From Sambucus nigra (taxonomy: Eukaryota; Streptophyta; Magnoliopsida; Dipsacales; Adoxaceae), in the NCBI GenBank assembly GCA_949130495.1, contig OX422216.1, positions 367,560,605 through 367,624,604 on the forward strand: DNA of 64,000 nucleotides. The letters run 5' to 3'. Shown in pieces: positions 1-11,490 of the stretch. The notes below the pieces were generated by a model. That model ran no database searches, was not told where the DNA came from, and saw only the letters and a program-made list of their open reading frames with translations. Every line of letters starts with the position of its first letter. Within the stretch, counting starts at the first letter, position 1. A program made the position numbers and the translations under genes.

Positions 1-249
1 AAAAATTTGTAATACCTCATAGTCATCAACACTACCATCATCACTATCGCTAGAGTTATGATAAGAGAATACCTCCTCATTATCATTTGCCATGAGACAA
101 GTAGCATTTGTCTCATCACTGCTTGATTCATCAATATTAGCATATAAGCAAGGGTCGAATTCTTCTTTTAAAATAAAGCTTGAAATGCAAGGTTGAGTAT
201 GTGTCCATTTTCTTCTCACATAATGAAACAATGAATAACTACAAGACAT
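1..249 (-). pseudogene. Ty1/copia-like Gag C-terminal fragment, cut by window edge
   Basis: On the minus strand a frame is open from an ATG at 247-249 to the window edge (83 codons). It encodes an acidic, serine-rich stretch containing DESSSDET, ATCLMAND and SSDSDDGS. A CLMA(N/R)-type motif inside Ser/Asp/Glu-rich sequence is typical of the region after the zinc knuckle in plant Ty1/copia Gag, so I read it as Gag. It lies only about 120 bp beyond the primer site at 371-382, far too close for a full Gag N-terminus, so the element has an internal deletion. The rest lies left of the window. Family assignment is by eye; a chance acidic frame is possible. Confidence 0.45.
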
Positions 250-370
250 CAAACATTTTAGCATACAAATAATAAAAATGTAGAGTGCAGCATTTAAAAT
301 AAATACAGAAAAGTTTGTCATGATCTTTAACTTTATGATTGTTAAATCAAAATAAATAAGAAGAGCACTA

Positions 371-382
371 GCTCTGATACCA
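371..382 (-). other. Primer binding site of minus-strand copia element
   Basis: Read on the minus strand this is TGGTATCAGAGC, the classic site complementary to the 3' end of plant initiator tRNA-Met used by Ty1/copia and by some Ty3/gypsy elements. It lies two bases (AT) inside the LTR end at 385 (minus strand ...CAACA then AT then TGGTATC). It fixes the orientation: LTR at higher coordinates, coding region at lower coordinates. Confidence 0.8.
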
Positions 383-384
383 AT

Positions 385-1330
385 TGTTGCCCAGATTCTA
401 CTCAAGAGGGGGGGGGGGGGGTGAATTGAGTTTTTACAAACTTTAAGTCAAATTAAGATTTTAGAAAAATATTAATTTTAAATCACTTAGACAAATTTCA
501 GATTAATAAAACTATAAAGAATAAATTTAACAATATCAAATAAATGCAACCAACTAATTTAAGCAACTAGAAATGCAGATTTTAACACACTAGGAATATT
601 AATTTAATTTTTGTATTTAATATTAAGTGATATTTTGAAATTAATTATTTAATTCAAAAACAATTATTTTAACCTTAAAATTAATTTAGTCAAATTTCGG
701 AATTAATTTATTTGCAAGATAGTGTGCTGAAAATATTAACTCAAGCAAGCATGTGCAAATAAATAAATAAAAGTGCGAAAAATAAATGACACCGAAATTT
801 AACGTGGTTCGGCCAAATCCCGGCCTACGTCCACGCGCCTAGAGCCCCTGTATCCTTTGCGCTTCACTAAACCTGATCCACTTGCGGGTAGGATCAAACC
901 ACCGCGTACAACTGTTTGCAAGCTAACTCCAAGCTTCAAACCCCGTGGCCCACTTGCGGGTAGGAACCAATCACCGGTACAAACCGAAGCTTCAACAAAG
1001 CTTCACAACAAATCTGAATTTTTGTAGTACAAGATACAATACTGAAACTCCTTAAAATACAATTTGTAATCTGAGTTTCTCCTTCTTGAATCAGACTTCA
1101 ATAAATGATGTTGAAGTAGGCACAAGTCTTCTTCTTCAATGATTGAGCAGATGATAAAATTTATTGCTCTCTTGAATGTGTAGCTGAGTAGTAAAATAAA
1201 TTCTCTCAATAAGTCCTTCTCATATTTTCGTTCAAGTCTGTTGTCTTCAATGCAGCTCTTCAAAGCTTTAAATGTGTCTTCCAAAAACTAGTTGTTAGAC
1301 ACATGCATTTTGAGCATTAAATGCTCCTAA
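385..1330 (-). mobile_element. LTR of the minus-strand copia element (inner part; outer end not located)
   Basis: The inner end is fixed by the adjoining primer site; on the plus strand the LTR begins TGTTGCCCAG. It contains a G-homopolymer (about 410-421) and, at 799-840, sequence of the type ACGTGGTTCGG...CCTACGTCCACG, often seen in the U5 part of plant copia LTRs. Its outer boundary is not visible; similar AT-rich sequence with a (TA)n run (1668-1700) continues to about 2340, so the true LTR may be much longer. The 93-codon minus frame at 1003-1284 lies inside the LTR and is not considered a gene. Confidence 0.55.
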
Positions 1331-1660
1331 TTTGCTGAGGTGATGTAGCTGGAAATAATCTCCAAATCTGATATGCAAATCTTCATATTTATCTTTTCCA
1401 TAAAAATATAGCTATTGTAGCATGGAAGTAGACATCTGAAAAATATATGTCATTGAAAGTAGCTAGGTAGGTGACCCATATATTTTCTGCAAAAAGATTG
1501 TTAGTCCAAGAGATAAAAGACACAACTGAAGTATTTATGTGGAACCATTGTGTAAATAATATAATTGGTGTGTTAATAACATTTTTCTGTCAAGAAGATA
1601 AATGGGACACAGTAAGTACATGTACAGCTCAGTTATAGGTTTGCAATAATATATGTGTAA

Positions 1661-1703
<43 letters not shown>

Positions 1704-2343
1704 ACAGAAAAAAAATATATCCTATACTGATAATAAAATTTCCGAACAGATATAAAAATAAATTTCTCACAAATATATATATAAATAAGGATTTTCGATC
1801 TAAAATAAACAGATTCTGAAAGAGAATTTCGGACTGAAATAAAAAATTAGATTTCGGTCAGATATATAGAAAAATTTATTTCGGACAGATATTAACCAAA
1901 AAAACGGACTTGAGGTATATATAAAACGGATTTCGGATTGCACGTGTATAAATCAAATCAACTTTATTCAAAATGCCAATGATGGCATAGACTGAATAGC
2001 AGTACACTTAAAAAAATTTATAGACAGTTGGCGTGTACCAGTAATAAAACTCAAAGCAGGTATGCGGCATGGCTGGTATGGACGAACTGCAATGGATGAA
2101 CTGCCATGAGCCCAATAAAGGACAACTAGGCAAGTACACGTTAAATGTTTTAACTGTACTAAAGATTCTTACAAAATCTTACCCTATAATCATATTAGAA
2201 CAAGTATTCGGTCAAGTCACAAAAGGACGAAAAAGGCTATCAAAACCAAATCTCCTAAGTAGTCTAATTCGGCCAGCTCAAATCAGAGAGTCAAGCCTAT
2301 AACAGTTATGGGGCCAAAGCCAAAAGCCACGCATGCAGTATAT

Positions 2344-2425
<82 letters not shown>

Positions 2426-3040
2426 CATGAAACATGTCATGAAACATGTCATGAAAAAAAAAACACCCTCATGCAAATTATCATATCAAAAATATTTTTA
2501 ACTTAAAAAAAATTTCTGCAACTATTATAAAAAAATATAATTTCATTTTTAGAAAAAAATGTTTCCGCTCAAAATTAATTAGTCACACAATTAAAACCAT
2601 AGATTAAGAAATATGCATGTGTGCCTAATGTGTCAAGTGCAAATGTGCAACATACGTGAATATCTTTACTTGAATAGGTCGTTGAGTAGAGTCGAGGCAA
2701 GATTATACAATAATAAATATCTATAGAATAACCTAATAAAAATGTGTTTGGAATCATCAAAATTAATATATTAAGTTAAACTAAAATTTACATTAATTAA
2801 ACTAATTTAATTAATTAGCGATAAATAACATTTTCGTTAACAAATATCAAGTACACTGTTACTATACGTATAGTTGCGAGATAAGGTATTAACAAAAATC
2901 GACATTTTTCTTCCTCCCACACCACATACAACACACATTTTCAGTTCCAGTTCAGTCCCTGTAGGTTGCAAATGTATATTTAAAAAACAAAACATCGTCT
3001 CTCTCACTCTGTATTTGTATCCATATATGTGTAAGGAGAC
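1331..3040. other. AT-rich stretch without a gene; (TA)n repeats
   Basis: No convincing coding sequence. The first kilobase is probably the outer part of the copia LTR. There are (TA)n tracts at 1668-1700 and a long one at 2347-2416. From about 2900 the sequence leads into the ATL fragment and would be its promoter and leader (CT-rich at 2999-3010). A 77-codon plus frame at 2069-2302 has no recognisable features. Confidence 0.5.
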
Positions 3041-3296
3041 ATGACTTGTAGTCTTGGATATCTCACCAATGTGAACTATAATTCGTCAGCGGAACCACCA
3101 GAAGGTGTCGCCGTGGAATTAAACTTCGTAGTGATACTAAGTGCTCTTATGTGTAGGTATTTGGATAATCGGGCTCATTGCGGTTGCTCGTTGTGCCTGG
3201 TTGCGCCGCGTGGGTAGAGCCGTTACAGGAAACTCAACAGTCCAACGATCAGCCAACAAAGGCCTAAAGAAAAAGATCCATAAACATAATAGGTAG
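3041..3296 (+). pseudogene. ATL-family RING-H2 E3 ligase, truncated 5' fragment
   Basis: Starts with ATG at 3041 after a CT-rich leader. Frame 1 gives a short N-terminus, then EGVAVELNFVVILSALMC, the start of the single hydrophobic membrane segment of ATL proteins. A one-base shift near 3153 then gives GLIAVARCAWLRR and, further on, SANKGLKKKI, both hallmarks of the ATL family (the GLD-type membrane-proximal block and the KGLKKK basic patch that precedes the RING finger). After this the frame ends at TAG 3294-3296 and no RING-H2 domain follows, so the ubiquitin-ligase part is missing. ATL genes are normally intronless, so this is a real truncation rather than a missing exon. The frameshift could be mutation or a sequencing error; the lost RING makes it a pseudogene either way. 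Confidence 0.72.
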
Positions 3297-4442
3297 AAGG
3301 TTGACCATAATGAAAAAACCTGATAAAAAAGTAAATCAGCAACTTAAAAATTACAGTCACAAAGAAATAATGAGAAATAAATAAAGGTTGACAATAAACA
3401 TAATAGCTAGAAGCCTCAATTCAAAGCAACAATTTCCCTTGTTCTGATTTCTAAATCTGAGCAAAAAGCCTCAATTCCTTCGGGTATGTTTAAGAAGATC
3501 TTACAACATTAGAGCAAATAACAACAACATTAGAGGGAAAATATACTAAGGTGTACCATTGATATAGAGCATCATATTCAGTTCTAAACCTAAACAAATG
3601 GATAATAGTCCATTGGAAATACTTCTACCCAAAAACGGCAATGATAAATGGCATCATTTTCAGTGCTAAGATAGACAAATGGATAATAGTCCATTTAAAT
3701 TGTTCTACCCAGAACGCCAATCAAGGGAGGACGTGCAGGGGACCCTTGGGAACTATCCCCCCACCCCTTAAATATATATCCGTATGTTCTGACAATTCTG
3801 CAAGAACCCTATGACTCAGAGATAATATATAAAAAAAAAGGGCATTGCGTAAAGAAAAGTGGGGATCTTACTATTTATTGCTCTCGGTTCAACATTATTA
3901 CTAAGATGAGAATCTCTCCAATCCATAAAAACCATCTTGTTTACATCAAAAGTTAATCATATAATACACATACTGCTAACTATTTTGAACTAATTCCTTA
4001 ACAGATGAACATTCAAACTAAAGAAATATATGAAAATATCCCTTGTTTCAAATGATTAAACTTGAAATATTTATTAAGAAAAACCAAGATTTTTTACTCT
4101 CGGATCTGAAACCCCGAATGTTTGGTTTTAAAGGTCAAAGAAATATAAGATTAAAAAAAAAGAGCTTGAAACCTCCAAATTCAACAAATTATAAAGAAAG
4201 AAAAAGGCTGGGTTTTAAAACTCCATTCTGAAACCTTAAATATAAGGGTTATTATGCTTTGAAACAAAAGTTTTTTTTACAAACATACACAAAAATCGAA
4301 AGAGCAGCCCAAAAAAATCAAATTAAAAAAAAATAGATGAGAGCGAGATACAAATAGAGGAGAGACATGAAAGTTTACCTGCTTAGGGGATGGTCTAAAA
4401 CAAACAACATATTAGATATTTCAAAATTTTCAAGAAGAAAAC
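3297..4442. other. Non-coding stretch, nothing recognised
   Basis: AT-rich sequence after the ATL truncation. A short imperfect duplication is visible: the words AGGTTGAC and ATAAACATAATAG recur near 3280-3310 and 3384-3410. A 62-codon plus frame at 4043-4231 is lysine-rich low-complexity translation of A-rich DNA and not credible as a gene. Confidence 0.4.
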
Positions 4443-4703
4443 ATTAGTGGAGACCATTTCTTCCAAAAGACCATGTATTCTTCCTCACTTTGTTGCCTAC
4501 AGCTTCATGTTGGAGGCATGTAGAAACCCTACTGCTTCCCTTTCAATAATATCCAACTTATGAGCCTCTGCCTCCACTTCCTCTACTAAGTTCCTAGATT
4601 TTGCTGCTCATCGAGAAAGGTAGTCATATGCTTCCTTCTTCAGTAAGTCCAGTTGAAGTTCCCTTTTATCAATACGGGATTGAACTACTACCATACATTT
4701 CAT
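4443..4703 (-). pseudogene. Decayed coiled-coil reading frame, unidentified protein
   Basis: One minus-strand frame of 87 codons reads through three stops (a TGA after ...AYDYLSR, a TAG after ...ASNMKL and a TGA three codons later) yet keeps strongly protein-like, charged heptad character: DKRELQLDLLKKEAYDYL, NLVEEVEAEAHKLDIIERE, VGFLHASNMK. Codon use and amino-acid composition are unlike the surrounding AT-rich DNA, so this looks like an exon of a coiled-coil protein that has lost function. I do not recognise the family. Any upstream exon would be above 4740, where the adjoining sequence is consistent with an intron, but I cannot place splice sites with confidence. Confidence 0.45.
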
Positions 4704-6925
4704 TTTTCCTCTATCTTAGCAGCATTTTTAACTGACGTCTATTGTACAGACTGTAGTGTTGACTTCTAATCTATTTTAACTCCTGAACAACATATATTTC
4801 GTAAACTATATCAATACACCTGAAGGAATATAGTGAAAGAAAACTATGACACTCATAATTAAGAATAGAAAAACATCACCATTTCATAAGAAGCTCTGGG
4901 GATTTATTTCTCAAATGGACAAATCGTGACAAATACCAATATGTAAGAATATATCAAGAAAAATCAAACAATATGCCAGGTAAAGAAGTATTATCTCCCC
5001 ATCCAAATTATTCAATAATAGAACAGACCATCACATTCAAAATGCAATGATATATGATACATTCAAAATCCTCCCCTTGATGTATAACATAGGAAACACA
5101 ATTAACCCGATTTATAACACATATAGTAGATGCATATAGCAAAATCCTCCTCGTGCTGCTGCAATCATTGATGAATATAAGATATAAAACGACAAATACA
5201 CATATAGAAGTTGTATAGAACCTATAGAAGATGTAGCAATGTATAGTAGATGTATAGCAAATTAGAATATTCTACCATACCGTATCCTCAATACCGAATG
5301 ATCAGAGAGTATAGCAGATGTTACAATGCATAGCAGATGAGTTCAGAGAGTAATTTGTCAACTTACGCTCGTGTATCTTTGAGTTTTGTTCAATATTTAA
5401 CTATAATACGCATTGCATTGACAGTGTAAAGACAACTCATTGTGTTAATTTTTTTTACATAACATCAGAAGTATAATAGATTAGTTGAACAGCGTTTCTC
5501 CAATGAATACCAATCATCGTTGTTTCTGCATTCAACCTCTTTTGTTGAGACTGATATAACTGTGCTATAACTATAATGCTAAAATTGATATAATAGTGAT
5601 AAGATGCTTCTAAACCATGTAGGTGAGTTGTAAAACATTACATGATACCGAAATCGATTTAACTGTGATGGGTAACGTAAAAGAAAAGGAAAATAAAACT
5701 ACCACCTGTTAAAGAAATTAACAATATAGCTGTAGAAAGATGAACACGACCATAGTAAAATTCTCCAACACCACAAACCTGAAAACTATGGAAGTGAAGA
5801 TACGAAGAGGCAAAACGGTAAATTAGAGATAAAAATACAGAACTAAGGTGTCAGAGATGCAGATATTTTCCATTGTTACCTTGTCGTTGAATATTTTGAA
5901 GACTCAAATGATGTGTAGGGGAGATCTCACTATCGAGGAAGAGAGGTCCATTTAGTACTGGACGACAAAGTTCCCCGGTAAAGAAAAATCATAGAGTTTT
6001 AGTAAAAAAATTAACCAAAAAGAGGTCTATTTTCTGCAATGAAAAAAGTAGAATACATGACTCCACATTGTCATTTTTTCAAACAGCAAGCATGGTAGGG
6101 AGTCAGTGAACATAGATTCATCATCCCCTTTCCCAACTATGCACTAATACAAATACGTGCCACTGCAACTCCACGTTATCATTTTTTTCATTATCTCCAC
6201 ATTGTCATTTTTTCAAATACCTAACACTGCACTGCTCAGTTCTTTATCATTTGGATGGCTCACCTGTTTAAAATGCATTGTTGCAGGCCTCAACTTAGTT
6301 GTAATTCTAAAATCTAATTTGATGCCACACTTAATGTGCATCACCTCCTATACCATATGACATCAACCCCCCCTGCAGAATATATAAAAAAAAATGGCAT
6401 CTTAAATAAATAAAAAAATGTTAGTTGAATATGTGAACTGAACAGAAAATAATGGCATCTTAAATAAAAAAAAATTATAAATTGTCAATGCGACCATAAG
6501 CCAAATAAGCTACTAACAATACGCCAAATTATGACAGAGATGCGAGATGAGATTTGATATTGGAAAATTGTGACCGAGATGCCAAAAACTTTTATTTGTT
6601 AATGCCATATTTTTAGACTTTGAGCATGAAGTTTAAACCTTAAATGTAGTTTATAAGAAAAGAAAGAATGAGTTGAACAAAATAAACAAACTTTAAAATG
6701 ATGGATAATGTTTTTGTTAATAATACGCTTCCTTAATGATTTATTCCTCATATAAGCCTTAACTAAGGAAGCAAGTAGCAAGTAGCAGCATTAGAAACTA
6801 AAGACTAAAATTTCAAGTTGCAAAAACTGCTCCAAAAACTACTCCAAGTTGCAAGTAGCAGCAGAAACAACTAAAGATTAAAGATCCAATCTAAATATTT
6901 ATACTTCATAATCAACAAATACTGA
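4704..6925. other. AT-rich flanking DNA up to the H insertion
   Basis: No supported gene. Small plus- and minus-strand frames (for example 6157-6360, 6599-6781) are hydrophobic or lysine-rich translations of AT-rich DNA. The phrase CTCCACATTGTCATTTTTTC occurs near 6062 and again near 6196, a local duplication. The word AAGTTGCAAGTAGCAGCAG and variants recur at about 6775-6860. Confidence 0.4.
6921..6925. other. Target-site duplication, left copy (element H)
   Basis: ACTGA before the 5' LTR corresponds to ACTGC at 19115-19119 after the 3' LTR, a 5-bp duplication with one mismatch, the length expected for Ty3/gypsy integrase. Confidence 0.6.
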
Positions 6926-7485
6926 TGTTGGTACCAAATTTAGTCTACTGACATGGCTCAATTGGGTGAAAACACGTGGCAATATACGTGGCAACGACAA
7001 ACGCTTACGAACAACACCTTGACTCCGAGAAACCATACTGCAATGAGGAACTCTGCCTCCCCGATCAGCTCAGACTCTCCGACCTACAAGAACTCTCCGA
7101 GGAACTTTTGAGTAACGAGGAACTTTTGAGTACCGAGGAACTTAAGCGGTCTAAGCTGCACCTCGAACAAAGCATTAATAGCGGGATAACCAACAGATTG
7201 ACGGCACATTAAATGCTTATTATTATCATACAGATGTATAGCATTTAATATATTACCCTTTCACATTACAGCCTTAGGGTTATAAATACATTGTATTATC
7301 CTCATTGTAAGGGGACCGAAATTTCTTGAGAAAACTTATAATCGAGAATTCCCAAACAGTCAGTAATAACAAAAACAGTGGACGTAGGTCATTCTTATAA
7401 GGCTGAACCACTTTAAAAGTTCTTTGTCTCATTTTATTTATCTATGATTAAATAATTAGATATCATCTAATTTTTTACATCAACA
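6926..7485 (+). repeat. 5' LTR of element H
   Basis: 560 bp, TG...CA ends with short inverted termini (TGTTG/CAACA). It contains two copies of an 18-bp unit based on GAGGAACTTTTGAGTAAC followed by a partial unit near 7097-7146, where the 3' LTR has three. The TATA box is at 7281-7288. A 78-codon frame at 6976-7212 comes from this repeat and is not a gene. Confidence 0.92.
7281..7288 (+). promoter_or_regulatory. LTR TATA box (element H, 5' LTR)
   Basis: TATAAATA in the 5' LTR; transcription of the genomic RNA would start roughly 30 bp downstream, near 7310-7320, giving the U3/R boundary. The same box is kept in the 3' LTR at 18910-18917. Confidence 0.6.
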
Positions 7486-7488
7486 GAT

Positions 7489-7503
7489 TGGCGTCGTCTG
7501 TGG
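7489..7503 (+). other. Primer binding site of element H
   Basis: TGGCGTCGTCTGTGG, three bases after the LTR end. This TGGCGyCGTCTGTGG form is characteristic of Tat/Athila-type elements; I do not assign the tRNA with certainty. A decayed form of the same site (TGGTGCCATTTGTGG) is present in element G at 56104-56118. Confidence 0.75.
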
Positions 7504-7549
7504 AAAACGACTGGTAATATCATTTTTCATCAAAAACAATTCATCACAA

Positions 7550-9470
7550 ATGGCTAATAATCCAGAACCCAGCAATCGAAACGCTGGAAGCCCTCCAAAT
7601 CCATCTGCTCCACCAAATATTCCAGATCTGGCTGGAATAATGACAAATTTGGCCCAGGGCCAAACAGTCATGCAAGAAACGATGCGATAACTCATACGAA
7701 CCCTCCATGGCGGTGCACCAACCCACTCAGAATCGTGAAGTATTCAAAGAAATACCTCTTTACCCTCTTCACGTACTGGGCATACCGATTCATATCGTAC
7801 TGAGCAGTCTGAAGAATTTTCTTATAAACCTGGATGAACTTCGTCAGTACGAGCCACAGATACTGAACAACGTATCACTCTCTCTCTCCAGAAAGGACTA
7901 GTGCGCTAGAAAGATTAAGCAGAGTATCTCCTTTTGATCGATTAGGTCCTAGGAGGAGCAAAAGTCCTCCTAGAGCCGCATCGAGGAGTTTTCGACGACC
8001 ATCAGACTTAAGGGAAGGATCTGCCCAGTCGCGACCAGCTTCTCGTCTAGATAGATCCTAGGAAGCCACATCAACGCGATCAGTTGCTCGAACCAACAGG
8101 CCCGATGAAAGAAACGATGCGTGGAAAGGCTCTATTCAGAGGCTGGAGGACAGATTAGGGGAAATGGCTAAGGCCAAGAACCCTCTACAATGAACTTTTG
8201 TTCAAGGAACACCTTTTAGATTTTCAAGACATTGTAGATTTTCCAACACCATCAAAATTCAATGCACCTGTTGTGACCCCCAAATATGATGGAAAGACCG
8301 ATCTTGTCCTTCATATAGAACAATACCAAGTTGCAGCCGACATCTACGCTATTCCAGATGAGATGAGATGCAGAGCATTCTCGAGAACTCTTACCGGATC
8401 TGCTCAAATATGGTATAATAACCTTCCTCGGGGCAAGATCTCAACTTTGTTTCAACTGGACGAGTTATTCATAGGGAATTTCTATTTTGGGGAAAAGCCA
8501 GTTAAACGAGTAGCGCATTTGTTAAGTGTTAAACAAAAAGATGGTCAAAGTACTAGAGATTATATAACTCGTTTTAATAACGAGAAGCTCGAAGTCATTG
8601 ATTATGAGGAAAAGACAGCGATTACCGCCTTGATGAGTGGATTACTGCCCAACAAGTTATACTACACTTTGGCCAAAGATCCACCTAGAACTATGTCAGA
8701 TCTGATGGGAAAAGCGACCAAGATTATGAATGCCGAGGAGGCTATGGCTGCGAAGAAGAATATGGATGCCAAAGAAACCAAGGTGGAAGGTGATAAAGCT
8801 AAGAAGAAAGAGCATAAGAATAATGGTAGTGACAAACACTCAAGAACAAGGTCATCATGGGAAGTATTGAAGAAATTTGATAATTATACTCCTTTGAAGA
8901 AAGACATCAACCACGTTCTAGAAGAAATCAAAAACAATGAGGAATTAAATTGGCCAGGGAAAATGAAGGCAGACCCTGACAAGAGAAATAAGGAAAAATA
9001 TTACGAGTTTCACAAAGATCATGGCCATATGACAAAATTGCATAGCTCTTCATAATGAGATTGAAACACTCATCAGACGAGGAAAACTGGCAAAGTATGT
9101 TGATCGGAGGAATGATAAAAAAACAACGATCGAGCAAGAGAGAGGTCTAGATCTCCTCATCGAGCAGATGAGAACAAGAACAGAGACCATGAAGTTGATC
9201 CAGAAGACGACCCCGATCTTCCAAAGAGACTAAGGCAGCCAGAACATGGGGTATTTTCAATACGCTTTGGGTCATTTGAATGTAATGTTATTACAGGTGG
9301 AGATGCAGGAGGAGGAGGCCTTACTGCCGAGAGAAAAGCTTACCTCTGTGAGGCTCAAGCTTGATCATACATTCAACGAATAAATCTAGCTGAGGAGCAT
9401 CGCCCGAGAAAGGTGAACAAAGAGAAATTGGTCATTGGTTTCTCGAAGAACGACCTCGCAGGTGTTTATA
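7550..9470 (+). pseudogene. gag: gag of element H (capsid/nucleocapsid), broken
   Basis: Starts at ATG 7550 with a Pro/Asn-rich N-terminus in reading frame 2 of the window; a TAA at 7688-7690, a TGA at 7736-7738 and further stops break this part. The longest intact piece is 8198-9055 (285 codons), covering the capsid domain: DIYAIPDEMRCRAF, GSAQIWYNNLPRG and ELFIGNFYFG match the retrotransposon Gag domain. A lysine-rich linker follows, then YYEFHKDHGHMT, the zinc-knuckle region, where the usual first cysteine is tyrosine. The frame shifts near 9035 (to frame 3), returns to frame 2 at the A-run 9116-9123, meets a TGA at 9362-9364, and shifts again near 9470 into the pol frame. Gag would form the particle and bind the RNA. 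The intact piece is highly similar in plan to the gag of element G (54640-55960). Confidence 0.85.
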
Positions 9471-9471
9471 T

Positions 9472-9870
9472 CCTCATGATGACCCATTGGTGATTAAAAT
9501 GAGGATGAAGGAGGTAATGATTTCAAGAGTAATGGTAGACAATGGTAGCTCGGCAGACATCATGTTCTACTCGTGCTTCGACAGTTTAAATTTAAAGCTA
9601 TCTCAACTGGAGCCTTATCATAGACCCCTCCTCGGTTTTGCTGGCGAGAAAGTATTTACACTTGGGACGATCAAATTGGATATATTCATTAGTACGTGGC
9701 CTTCTTGTCGAACATAAAGAATACGCTTCTTTGTGATGGATAAGAATGTTCAATCATCATACAATATCATCATGGGAAGAGTAGGATTGAAGAAGTTCGA
9801 GGCTGTACCATCTACGGTACATCAATGCCTAAAATTTCCAATAAATTTTGGAGTAGGAGTTGTGAAAGGC
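9472..9870 (+). pseudogene. Aspartic protease domain of element H pol, interrupted
   Basis: In frame 1, following on from gag. The active-site motif is DNGSSADI with the catalytic Asp at 9538-9540. The domain continues through GFAGEKVFTLG, an in-frame TAA at 9715-9717, and then FFVMDKNVQSSYNIIMGR, a typical Tat protease C-terminal block. It would cleave the Gag-Pol polyprotein. The stop alone would prevent production of everything downstream unless read through. Confidence 0.82.
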
Positions 9871-10158
9871 GATCAGAAAGTAGCTCGGGAATGCTATTAT
9901 TCATCCGCTGAGCAAGAGGAAATGGAGGAATCAAGGAAAAAGACCACCACCTATCAAGTGGATGAAGGTGCAGAAATTGAAACATTGGATCCTAGAGATG
10001 AGTCGCAACTCGTGAAGGGTCAAGTGGTGGAAGATACTGAAAACATCATTCTGGACGATGAGCACCCTGAACGAACTACTCAAGTAGGTTCGTCATTGGA
10101 ATCCTCACTAAAGCAGAAATTGATAACTTTCCTAAGAAGAAGAAAGCAAACTTTTGCA

Positions 10159-11490
10159 TGGAGTCATGAGGATATGCCTGGAATAGACCCAAATTTCTTA
10201 TGTCACGAACTCAATGTGAATAAGGAGATCAATCATGTGAAGCAGAGAAGAAGAGTATTCAGTCCCAAGAAGAATCAAGCTATACAGGAGGCGGTCGAGA
10301 AGCTCCAGAAAGCTTGTTTTATTGAAGATGTTAAATATCCAGACTAGTTAGCAAATGTGGTGATGGTGAAAAATAAGAACAATAAATGGAGGATGTGTGT
10401 AGACTTCACCGACCTCAACAAAGCATGCCCAAATGATCACTTTCCGCTGCCCCGAATTGATCAACTAGTGGATGCTACCTCGGGACACGAGCTGCTGAGC
10501 TTCATGGATGCTTATTCTGGTTACAATCAGATTAAAATGGAACCTGAAGACAAGGAGAGTACTTCTTTCATTACCCCTATGGGAACTTATTGTTATAATT
10601 TTATAGCTTTTGGTTTGAAAAATACAGGTGCAACATATGAGCAGCTGATGAAAAAAGTATTTGCAGAACAAATCAGTTGCAATATGGAAGTCTATGTTGA
10701 CGATATGCTGACAAAGAGCAAGAATGTTGCTGATCATCTAGTTGACTTAGGCCAGACCTTTGATCAACTAGATAAATATCAAATGAAGTTGAACCCGACG
10801 AAGTGCACATTTGGAGTACAAGAAGGCATGTTTCTCGGGTACATTGTCAATCAGCGAGGCATTGAAGCTAACCCTGAAAAGATCAAAGCTCTGTTAGGGC
10901 TGCAATCCCCAATGACGAAGAAAGAGCTACAAAGTCTTACAGGACGAGTAGCAGCACTCAACAGATTTGTATCGCGCGCAACTGATCGATGTCTCCCAAT
11001 GTTCAAGACGCTCAAAAAAACTTTTGAGTGGAATGATATATGTGAAAAGACTTTCCAAGACTTGAAGAAATATTTGGGAACACCTCCACTGTTATCCAAG
11101 CCAGTGATGGGAGAAAAATTATACTTATATCTGGCAGTGTTCGAGATTACAGTTAGTTCGGCATTGATAAGAATGGAGAATGGAGTACAAAAACCAATCT
11201 ACTACACAAGTAAGGCCTTTTGAGGAGCAGAGATCAGATATCCAAGGCTGGAAAAATTAGCACTAGAGTTGATCGAAGCAAGTAGAAGAATGAAGCCATA
11301 CTTCCAGGCTCATACCATAGTAGTATATACTGATATGCCATTGAGGCAAGCCCTTCATAAACCAGAAAAGTTAGGAAGGTTGATGTGCTAGGCAATAGAA
11401 CTCGATGAATATGATATAGTTTATGAACCCGTATCATCGCTAAAAGGGCAAGCGGTAGCAGATTTTATAGCAGAGTTCACCTATCCTGAT
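10159..11490 (+). pseudogene. Reverse transcriptase and first RNase H domain of element H pol, with stops
   Basis: Same frame as the protease. Begins with FAWSHEDMPGIDP, the usual entry to Tat RT. A TAG at 10345-10347 sits where most relatives have Trp (TGG to TAG). RT motifs follow: WRMCVDFTDLNKACPNDHFPLP, FMDAYSGYNQI, and the catalytic YVDDM at 10693-10707, intact. The connection and first RNase H (FEWNDICEKTFQDLKKYL, then YYTSKAF) run into TGA 11221-11223 and TAG 11389-11391. This enzyme copies the RNA into DNA in the particle. Catalytic RT residues are present but the polyprotein is broken three times here. Confidence 0.88.

Noticed and set aside
2069..2302. 77-codon plus-strand frame
   Set aside because: No motif, no relation to neighbours, and it probably lies in LTR sequence.
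6976..7212. 78-codon frame rich in SEELLSNEELL in the 5' LTR (and its 84-codon equivalent at 18587-18841)
   Set aside because: It is the translation of the 18-bp LTR repeat and crosses U3; the frame exists because 18 is a multiple of three.
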